From JAZDEU01 sp043808545 (GTDB lineage: Bacteria; Patescibacteriota; Patescibacteriia; JAZDEU01), in contig JAZDEU010000071.1 of assembly GCA_043808545.1 (NCBI GenBank), positions 1 to 6,856 on the forward strand: a stretch of DNA of 6,856 bases, written 5' to 3'. The notes beneath the pieces are model-generated. The model made no database searches. It saw nothing but the letters and a program-made list of their open reading frames with translations, and was not told where the DNA came from. Positions 1-3,825 of this stretch are shown piece by piece. The first letter of the stretch is position 1. Every line of letters starts with the position of its first letter. The position numbers and the translations under genes are program-made.

Positions 1-146
1 AATCGAATGACTTTCTTTTTAACACAGTTCTTGCGTCAGCAAACTTGAACAATTTCAAGATTTTGGTGAGGCAGGAACAGCGCTAAACAGATTGGGTAAG
101 GGAGATTTTAATTTGTTGCTAATTGTGCATACAGGTCTAATTAAAA
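1..146. other. Unassigned sequence, possible 3' remnant of an upstream gene
   Basis: I do not recognise a gene here. On the + strand one frame is open from the window edge to a TAA at 87-89, another from the edge to a TGA at 46-48. The third is open from about 23 to 213 but has no start codon and would read through the hairpin that follows. The stretch may be the 3' tail or decayed end of a gene lying to the left. The strong terminator immediately downstream shows that something transcribed from the left ends here. Confidence 0.25.
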
Positions 147-203
147 GCGGGTGGAATAAAGCAAATAATCTTTATTCCACCTGCCCGTATTTATTATTTT
201 TTA
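147..203 (+). terminator. Rho-independent terminator
   Basis: Positions 150-161 (GGTGGAATAAAG) pair perfectly with 170-181. Three further pairs, one of them G-T, extend the stem to 147-184 (15 bp) around an 8-nt loop. A T-rich tail follows at 188-203. It ends transcription coming from left of the window and insulates the gene at 261. Confidence 0.8.
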
Positions 204-260
204 TAAACAATTAGTTATTTTAGATATTTCATTAGTGAAAATAAAATTAAAGTTAAAAAT

Positions 261-911
261 ATGTTTAAAAAAAAGTCAATAAAATTATTTTTATTTATTA
301 TTCTTCTTTTTTCCGCCATCGCCGCCGTTGCTATCTTTTTTATTTATCTAAATTCAACCATTAAGAAAAAAAATATTAGCAATGTTAAAAAAGAAGAAAA
401 TGTTGAAATAAAACATTGTTCCCGCGAGGAATATTCTCCAAAAAAAGAATTTAAAGATTGGAAAACTTATTTTAATGATGAATATTGTTTTTCCATTCAA
501 TATCCCGAGAATTGGCAGATGTTAGAATCAATGGAACATATAGGTCCTTATGTCGTCTTTGGCAAAGAAAAATTAGATGATTCTAAAACATATCCTAAAA
601 TATTTATTCGTCTTGAAAATATGGAACTATTTACAAGCTCTTTAATAGAACAGAGTTTTTTATATAATGCGGATATGGATTCCTTTTGGCAAGGATCGGA
701 GCCAGCTTTTAGAATAAAAGGTAATTTTGAGGATAGCGAAAAAGCAAAGGAAATTCCTTATAATTATTCTGACTCAATAATTATTCCGAGAGAAAGGATA
801 GATGATTATAGTGATTATATAGTAATCAGTTATAATGAAAAAGATTTTAATAAAGAGGATAGAGAAGTATTTGAAAAGATGTATGAAAGTTTTAATATAG
901 CCGAAAATTGA
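261..911 (+). CDS. Membrane-anchored protein with PsbP-like extracytoplasmic domain
   Basis: This is a 216-aa protein. Lysines at residues 3-5 and 8 precede one membrane segment (about 9-30), so it is probably N-in with the rest outside the cytoplasm. A Lys/Glu-rich linker (34-66) leads to a domain starting near residue 67 with DEYCFSIQYPENW (73-85). That pattern (aromatic-rich strand, then Tyr-Pro-x-x-Trp) is typical of PsbP/Mog1-like domains common in small bacterial surface proteins. The C-terminal helix (about 199-212, ending in SF) fits the same fold. Function is unknown; a ligand-binding or surface role is only inference. There is no SD sequence before the ATG, only AT-rich DNA, but the start is supported by the membrane segment right after it. 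Possible promoter hexamers (TTTATA 199-204, TAGATA 221-226) are weak. The gene is monocistronic between two terminators. Confidence 0.75.
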   Translation: MFKKKSIKLFLFIILLFSAIAAVAIFFIYLNSTIKKKNISNVKKEENVEIKHCSREEYSPKKEFKDWKTYFNDEYCFSIQYPENWQMLESMEHIGPYVVFGKEKLDDSKTYPKIFIRLENMELFTSSLIEQSFLYNADMDSFWQGSEPAFRIKGNFEDSEKAKEIPYNYSDSIIIPRERIDDYSDYIVISYNEKDFNKEDREVFEKMYESFNIAEN

Positions 912-930
912 TAAAAATTTATTTTTATGG

Positions 931-967
931 GGGACTGGAAATTATTTCAGTCTCTTTTTTTTTATTT
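931..967 (+). terminator. Rho-independent terminator
   Basis: GACTG at 933-937 and AAA at 939-941 pair with TTTCAGTC at 945-952, with G938 bulged and a 3-nt loop. A run of Ts interrupted only by one C follows. It lies 20 nt after the stop codon at 911 and ends the PsbP-like gene. Confidence 0.75.
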
Positions 968-968
968 A

Positions 969-1049
969 TTTTATTCGTATGCAGTATTGCGGGGGTAGCG
1001 GCGCGTCTAACCAAAAAATTTGACATTTTTTTAAAAATATGCTTATATT
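969..1049 (+). promoter_or_regulatory. Promoter P1 with conserved upstream motif
   Basis: TTGACA (1020-1025) and TATATT (1044-1049) are separated by 18 bp, a near-consensus housekeeping promoter. The 40 bases at 1011-1050 are identical to 3665-3704 before the methyltransferase gene. Farther upstream, ATGCAGTATTGCG (979-991) recurs at 3536-3548 and may be an activator or operator site. This promoter probably transcribes the six-codon ORF, the lipoprotein and the first small protein gene. Confidence 0.75.
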
Positions 1050-1061
1050 AAAGCGGTTTTA

Positions 1062-1169
1062 CGAGGATAGTTCTTTTTATTGCTCATTTAAAAATTAAGA
1101 AATTCACAGAATATACAGAGAAGATTTTAACAACTTGGATTACGCGATATTTTTGCGAGGAGGTGAGGT
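1062..1169 (+). promoter_or_regulatory. mRNA leader with degenerate boxA and strong SD
   Basis: The leader runs about 120 nt from the promoter to an ATG at 1173. In order it holds GAGGATAG (1062-1069; also present at 6689), a degenerate boxA-like TGCTCATTTAAAAATT (1081-1096), ATTTTAACAACTTG (1124-1137) and a strong SD, AGGAGG (1158-1163). The same order and spacing occur before the methyltransferase, where the boxA matches the E. coli rrn sequence. From the -10 end to the ATG is 124 nt here and 123 nt there, so this is a reused leader module. The gene-free stretch 912-1293 holds this module, the terminator before it, the six-codon ORF, and about 100 bases (1194-1293) in which I see nothing except the SD for the lipoprotein. 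Confidence 0.6.
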
Positions 1170-1172
1170 TTT

Positions 1173-1193
1173 ATGATAGCGTGGTTTAAATAG
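1173..1193 (+). CDS. Six-codon ORF (possible leader peptide)
   Basis: ATG at 1173 lies 9 nt after AGGAGG, the best-placed SD in this half of the window. The frame reads MIAWFK and then TAG. The same leader before the methyltransferase delivers ribosomes to a 326-aa gene, so here it is either a translated leader peptide upstream of the lipoprotein (100 nt before its ATG) or the stump of a lost gene. The sequence does not decide between them. No attenuator-type hairpin was seen between it and the lipoprotein start. Confidence 0.4.
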   Translation: MIAWFK

Positions 1194-1293
1194 AATTGGC
1201 ATATAAAGGGCTGTTTTCTAAAGAGCGTATTTTTCCAGTTTATTTTTTTCATCAGCAGTGAATTATTTTACAGAAAGAAAAGGTAAAAAAAAA

Positions 1294-2133
1294 ATGCAAA
1301 GGAAATTTATATGGCTGTCCTTGATAATATTCATGATCACTGTTTCTATTATGGCTTGCGGCGGAACATCGTCTGATGTTGCCGAAAATTCCACTCCGCA
1401 AATTGAGGAATCAAAAAAACAAGGAATCGGGATAACGTTTGTTGATCCTAATCCAGATTATTCCAATATCCCCGAGTGCGCTTCAAAGCAGAGAGCGCTT
1501 GCCGGAAGTGAAAGCGAACAAGTCAAACTCGGGGAAAATGAATATTTGGTTGCTGGCGAAAACCAAATATTAGATTCAGCTGGAAACCTGACGATTGATG
1601 AACTGCAACGAAAGTTTGAGGGAACGCTAACCTCAAGCGATTCTAGCGACAACTTGGGAGAGGAGACAGGGTCGGAGAATTCAGATGAGCCTGCTTTAGA
1701 AGAACCATCTCGAGAGCTCAATGAGGTTAATAAAACCGTATGCCCTCTTAACATATTCTGCGTCAAAGTGCATGGCATGGATTATCATGAGTGCAGACCG
1801 TGTGTTTATGAAAAAGTGTATCATGTAAATATTGACCTGATGAAAAATAAAAATGATGCACGGAAAAATTATTGGATGAATCTTCACATTGGCGCATATC
1901 GGAATTCAACAGGATCATTATGCCTTTTAATTTTTGAAAAGGTAGAGGGTAAAGACATGAGATTCTGCTGTAGAGATTTATGCGCCCCGTCAATACCAGT
2001 TCTTCAAAGAGAATTAGCGCGAGCAATGACGCAGGTTTTAGCTTCTGCGGGAATTGCCGTTAGCGCGGTTGCAATATCTACAGCCGCGGCTACTCTATCA
2101 TATTTGATATATCCTATTTTAATGGCTTTGTAA
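1294..2133 (+). CDS. Cys-rich putative lipoprotein with hydrophobic C-terminus
   Basis: I do not recognise the family. ATG 1294 is chosen over an in-frame GTG at 1258 because AAAGG (1279-1283) sits 10 nt upstream and the signal peptide then starts normally. The product has 279 aa. Residues 1-21 form a lipoprotein-type signal (KFIWLSLIIFMITVSIMA) with the likely lipidated Cys at 22; Met at -2 is slightly off the usual lipobox. Then come a polar region with Cys62, an acidic Ser/Glu linker (about 113-147) and a domain with eight Cys (150, 156, 167, 170, 210, 225, 226, 230). It includes a CxxC at 167/170 with His160 and His165 nearby, so metal binding or disulfides are possible. The C-terminal 32 residues (248-279) are hydrophobic and end in YLIYPILMAL, long enough for one membrane helix. 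A small protein gene starts 70 bp downstream, probably in the same operon. A 32-codon copy of the 3' end lies at 2675-2773. Confidence 0.7.
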   Translation: MQRKFIWLSLIIFMITVSIMACGGTSSDVAENSTPQIEESKKQGIGITFVDPNPDYSNIPECASKQRALAGSESEQVKLGENEYLVAGENQILDSAGNLTIDELQRKFEGTLTSSDSSDNLGEETGSENSDEPALEEPSRELNEVNKTVCPLNIFCVKVHGMDYHECRPCVYEKVYHVNIDLMKNKNDARKNYWMNLHIGAYRNSTGSLCLLIFEKVEGKDMRFCCRDLCAPSIPVLQRELARAMTQVLASAGIAVSAVAISTAAATLSYLIYPILMAL

Positions 2134-2140
2134 TATGAGG

Positions 2141-2169
2141 TGGACAGAATAATAATTCTTTGTTAATAT
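2141..2169 (+). promoter_or_regulatory. Possible internal promoter (duplicated at 2781-2809)
   Basis: TGGACA (2141-2146) and TAATAT (2164-2169) are 17 bp apart, a weak sigma-70-like pair inside the 96-bp identical block. The copy at 2781-2809 would explain how the second small gene is expressed despite the terminator at 2628-2665. The -10 matches consensus at only four positions, so this is tentative. Confidence 0.3.
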
Positions 2170-2196
2170 TGATAATAGAGGAGGTAATTATCAATA
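2167..2196 (+). promoter_or_regulatory. Inverted repeat with the SD in its loop
   Basis: TATTGATAAT (2167-2176) and ATTATCAATA (2187-2196) are perfect inverted complements flanking the 10-nt loop AGAGGAGGTA, which holds the SD. The SD ends 19 nt before ATG 2204, too far for normal linear spacing, and an in-frame TAA at 2195 rules out a nearer start in this frame. The dyad could present or mask the ribosome site as RNA, or be a dimeric-protein operator as DNA. It is copied exactly at 2807-2836. Confidence 0.7.
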
Positions 2197-2203
2197 AAAA
2201 TAT

Positions 2204-2587
2204 ATGGATTTCATCGAGTTATTAAAAAAATTTTTTATGGGTTTTCTTAAGTTAATCGGGGCTACGGATTGTCCTCCCGCTTATTTCACCGTTAAAATTT
2301 TGAATTGGGATAAAGACTGCACTTGGGAAAAGGCCGCTGAAATGGAAGGATATTTTGAGGAAGTTGGATACGGGAATCGTCTTGGCGGTTTAGTAGATTG
2401 CGTGGATAAAAAAATGTTTGTTGATTTTCTTAGCTCTAATAATCCTCATGACAGGAAGCCTCTTACGCTAGAAGAGATTAGATATGCTGAAAAACAGCTC
2501 ATAGAAGTGTTAAAAAGGAAAGGGTATGAAGCCATAATATCTGAAGAAAGATTATCGCCCAGTCTTTATGATGACGATAAAAATTAG
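2204..2587 (+). CDS. Small hypothetical protein A, paralog of the 2844 gene
   Basis: This 127-aa protein belongs to no family I recognise. It begins with a basic-amphipathic segment (about 3-19, MDFIELLKKFFMGFLKLIG) that could lie on a membrane but is too polar for a certain TM helix or signal. Predicted by eye, the rest alternates strand 27-34, helix 40-54, strand hairpin 59-77, helix 88-106 and strand 108-114. That beta-alpha-beta-beta-alpha-beta order would suit a ferredoxin-like fold. Conserved with the paralog are YFTV, NW-x-KDCTWEKA with Cys39, VDC with Cys66, LTL-x-E, KGYEA and ISEERL. The gene lies 70 bp after the lipoprotein, with an SD in a hairpin loop, and is followed by two hairpins. 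The protein is probably cytoplasmic or peripherally membrane-bound; function unknown. Confidence 0.7.
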   Translation: MDFIELLKKFFMGFLKLIGATDCPPAYFTVKILNWDKDCTWEKAAEMEGYFEEVGYGNRLGGLVDCVDKKMFVDFLSSNNPHDRKPLTLEEIRYAEKQLIEVLKRKGYEAIISEERLSPSLYDDDKN

Positions 2588-2589
2588 TT

Positions 2590-2629
2590 CTTTTAGACTT
2601 TTAAGGCTTTGATTTTTAAAAGTTAAAAG
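2590..2629 (+). promoter_or_regulatory. AT-rich hairpin directly before a terminator
   Basis: The arm at 2590-2602 pairs with 2618-2629 (12 bp with G2596 bulged, 15-nt loop). It starts two bases after the stop codon. Its 3' arm overlaps the base of the next terminator stem by two nucleotides, so the two hairpins either stack or compete slightly. It may protect the 3' end of the mRNA. Confidence 0.45.
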
Positions 2630-2665
2630 GCGGGATTATTTGAGGATAATCCCGTCTCTTTTTTT
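2628..2665 (+). terminator. Rho-independent terminator
   Basis: CGGGATTAT (2631-2639) pairs with ATAATCCCG (2646-2654), extended by three outer pairs to a 12-bp stem with a 6-nt loop. T-runs follow at 2659-2665. It ends the lipoprotein/small protein A transcript and separates it from the second unit. Confidence 0.85.
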
Positions 2666-2674
2666 ATAACTTAA

Positions 2675-2773
2675 GTTCTGGCTTCCGCGAGAATTAGTGT
2701 CAACTCGATCGCGATAACAACAGCCGCAACCACTTTGGGTTATTTGATATATCCTATTTTAATGGCTTTGTAA
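2675..2773 (+). pseudogene. 3' remnant of the lipoprotein gene
   Basis: These 32 codons and TAA correspond to 2035-2133. They begin right after an in-frame TAA (2672-2674) at the duplication junction, so there is no start codon. The translation keeps the hydrophobic character (VLASA at the start, YLIYPILMAL at the end), and most changes are conservative or synonymous. The last ten codons and the stop codon are identical to the parent at DNA level. It is a passenger of the tandem duplication, though its identical part may be kept for the control block that starts inside it. Confidence 0.85.
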
Positions 2774-2806
2774 TATGAGGTGGACAGAATAATAATTCTT
2801 TGTTAA

Positions 2807-2836
2807 TATTGATAATAGAGGAGGTAATTATCAATA
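2807..2836 (+). promoter_or_regulatory. Second copy of the SD-in-loop inverted repeat
   Basis: The same dyad as at 2167-2196, with arms 2807-2816 and 2827-2836 and the SD loop between them. The first difference from copy 1 is the base just after the dyad (G at 2837 against A at 2197). ATG 2844 lies at the same distance. Confidence 0.7.
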
Positions 2837-2843
2837 GAAATAT

Positions 2844-3230
2844 ATGGATTTTAAAGATTTACGAAAGAAATTTTTTATAGGTTTTTTAAAGTTACTCGTA
2901 ACTACGGAGCGTCCTTGTGTTTATTTTACCGTCCAAATTCATAATTGGAATAAGGATTGTACTTGGGAAAAGGCGCTTGAGATAGAAAGATATATTGATA
3001 TTAAGGGATATGAGAGTCGTCTTGAATGTATGGTAGATTGTGAGGGTAAAGAAATATTTGCTCATTTATCTAGCTCCCCAGATCCTAAAGTCAAGGAATT
3101 TCTGACGCTTGATGAGGTGCGGTATGTAGAAGGGTTGCTCATAGATTTGTTAAAAACGAAGGGATATGAAGCGACAATATCCGAAGAAAGATTGGGCAAT
3201 CTTTATGGCGATAGCGATTGGTGGTTTTAA
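2844..3230 (+). CDS. Small hypothetical protein B, paralog of the 2204 gene
   Basis: This 128-aa protein is about 54% identical to the product of 2204 by hand alignment. The N-terminal segment with Lys/Phe/Leu (MDFKDLRKKFFIGFLKLL), YFTV, the KDCTWEKA motif (Cys39), VDC (Cys66), LTL-x-E, KGYEA and ISEERL are all kept. The first copy's Cys23 is Arg here, while Cys25 and Cys62 are new, so only Cys39 and Cys66 are shared. The C-terminus differs, ending in DSDWWF. With no stops and motif-level conservation, both copies appear to be maintained under selection. The gene lies downstream of a terminator, so it needs read-through or its own promoter, for which the weak pair at 2781-2809 is the candidate. 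Function unknown. Confidence 0.7.
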   Translation: MDFKDLRKKFFIGFLKLLVTTERPCVYFTVQIHNWNKDCTWEKALEIERYIDIKGYESRLECMVDCEGKEIFAHLSSSPDPKVKEFLTLDEVRYVEGLLIDLLKTKGYEATISEERLGNLYGDSDWWF

Positions 3231-3250
3231 AATTTGATCCATTTTTTATA

Positions 3251-3291
3251 AAGGGATATGATTTAATAAATCATATCCCTTATTTATTTAT
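3251..3291 (+). terminator. Rho-independent terminator
   Basis: AAGGGATATGATTTA (3251-3265) is perfectly complementary to 3267-3281; sterically the loop must open to about 7 nt. An interrupted T-rich tail follows. It ends the small protein B transcript. Confidence 0.75.
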
Positions 3292-3328
3292 GCGATAAAA
3301 AAATAATAAATTTAAAGTAATCTAAGAT

Positions 3329-3456
3329 TAGGGTGTAGAAGAATAGTTTTTAAACCCCTATTTTAAACTGTTTTATTAAATTATCGCGGATATATACGCG
3401 GATATCAACGCGGATTTGACGCAGAACATAAAAATGAAGAGTTCTTCTACGCCCTA
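3329..3456. mobile_element. MITE-like element, 128 bp, with TIRs and 5-bp target duplication
   Basis: The 15-bp ends TAGGGTGTAGAAGAA (3329-3343) and TTCTTCTACGCCCTA (3442-3456) are inverted with one mismatch. AAGAT occurs directly outside both ends (3324-3328 and 3457-3461), as expected of a target-site duplication. The interior has no ORF, so any movement would need a transposase from elsewhere. I cannot assign the ends to an IS family with confidence. It could instead be a structured RNA, but the flanking direct repeat favours transposition. Confidence 0.65.
3385..3425. repeat. Short tandem CGCGGA repeats, period 11-12 bp
   Basis: CGCGGA occurs at 3385-3390, 3397-3402 and 3409-3414, and CGCAGA at 3420-3425, giving periods of 12, 12 and 11 bp. 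The linkers are AT-rich. The repeats lie inside the MITE-like element and are much richer in G/C than their surroundings. They may be transposase subterminal sites or a dispersed repeat of the genome. Confidence 0.6.
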
Positions 3457-3466
3457 AAGATACATT

Positions 3467-3492
3467 AAAAAAATTGAGAAATCAATTTTTTT
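3467..3492. terminator. A/T hairpin with GAAA loop, weak bidirectional terminator
   Basis: The arms 3467-3477 and 3482-3492 pair over 11 bp, with mostly A on one side and T on the other, around a GAAA tetraloop. It could end transcription on either strand but lacks a G/C stem, and no gene on the - strand needs it. It may insulate the next promoter. Confidence 0.4.
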
Positions 3493-3523
3493 GTTTAGCT
3501 AAAAAATAGCGTGTTTAAAACAT

Positions 3524-3572
3524 TATTTTATTCGGATGCAGTATTGCGAGTATAGCGGCGGGTTAGCCAAAA
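3524..3572 (+). repeat. Upstream part of the second leader cassette
   Basis: This stretch is a diverged copy of about 968-1016 and includes the identical motif ATGCAGTATTGCG (3536-3548). In the first copy it joins the promoter directly. Here it is separated from the promoter by the insertion at 3573-3670. It shows that the whole promoter/leader module was copied, not only the core promoter. Confidence 0.7.
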
Positions 3573-3670
3573 CTACATTTGTTAGTTCCCCCCTTGAGGG
3601 GGGTCGGGGGGTGTTGAGCCCTTATCTTACCCACTTCATTATATAGTTAGTGAGCAAGCTACAGCCAAAA
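3573..3670. mobile_element. 98-bp G/C-hairpin insertion with 8-bp direct repeats
   Basis: AGCCAAAA lies at 3565-3572 and again at 3663-3670. Removing 3573-3670 restores the arrangement seen at the first cassette, so the intact and interrupted sites are both in the window. The insert carries CCCCCC-TTGA-GGGGGG (3588-3603), a perfect hairpin, and a second G6 run (3606-3611) that can compete for the C arm. This resembles REP-type palindromic repeats. The 8-bp repeat suggests transposition, though REP elements usually make no such duplication. Confidence 0.6.
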
Positions 3671-3673
3671 AAT

Positions 3674-3703
3674 TTGACATTTTTTTAAAAATATGCTTAT
3701 ATT
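3674..3703 (+). promoter_or_regulatory. Promoter P2 of the methyltransferase gene
   Basis: TTGACA (3674-3679), an 18-bp spacer and TATATT (3698-3703). It is identical to P1 over 40 bases (3665-3704), so the two units are probably transcribed by the same sigma factor at similar strength. Confidence 0.75.
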
Positions 3704-3757
3704 ATAGTAGTTTCAGGGTAGTTCATTTTTGGGAGGGAGAAAAAACAGGAGCGAGTT

Positions 3758-3814
3758 TGCTCTTTAACAATTTTTATTTTAACAACTTGTTTTGCGCAAA
3801 TAAAAGCGAGGAGG
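3758..3814 (+). promoter_or_regulatory. mRNA leader with boxA and strong SD
   Basis: TGCTCTTTAACAA (3758-3770) matches the boxA antitermination element of E. coli rrn leaders, known to bind NusB/NusE in RNA. ATTTTAACAACTTG (3776-3789) and AGGAGG (3809-3814) follow in the same order as in the first cassette. The gene-free stretch 3231-3825 thus holds a terminator, a MITE-like element, an AT hairpin, an insertion and this promoter/leader. Confidence 0.6.
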
Positions 3815-3825
3815 TGAGGTTTCAA

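Larger units (their letters stand above)
2035..3230 (+). repeat. Tandem duplication, 640-bp unit
   Basis: Unit 1 is 2035-2674 and unit 2 starts at 2675; homologous positions are offset by exactly 640 through 2844. Each unit holds the last 32 codons of the lipoprotein gene, the intergenic region and one small protein gene. By hand count, 2035-2100 against 2675-2740 differ at about 23 of 66 bases. Then 2101-2196 and 2741-2836 are identical over 96 bp, after which the coding parts diverge again (about 54% protein identity). The terminators that follow the two genes are unrelated. Confidence 0.9.

Noticed and set aside
23..213. Open frame across the first terminator as a real gene
   Set aside because: It has no start codon and would translate the terminator hairpin and T-tract. 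At most it is a gene remnant.
1258..1293. GTG start for the lipoprotein
   Set aside because: There is no SD before it, and it would put 12 charged residues in front of a normal lipoprotein signal. ATG 1294 has AAAGG at good spacing.
1458..2026. Three open frames on the - strand opposite the lipoprotein gene
   Set aside because: They lie antisense to a gene with a clear signal peptide, have no SD or recognisable motifs, and overlap one another.
3385..3425. CRISPR array
   Set aside because: The repeats are 6 bp with 5-6 bp gaps, far below CRISPR repeat and spacer lengths, and no cas gene is present.
3757..3825. TTG start giving the methyltransferase 23 extra residues
   Set aside because: The extension is translated from boxA, the conserved leader and the SD. 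ATG 3826 has AGGAGG 11 nt upstream.
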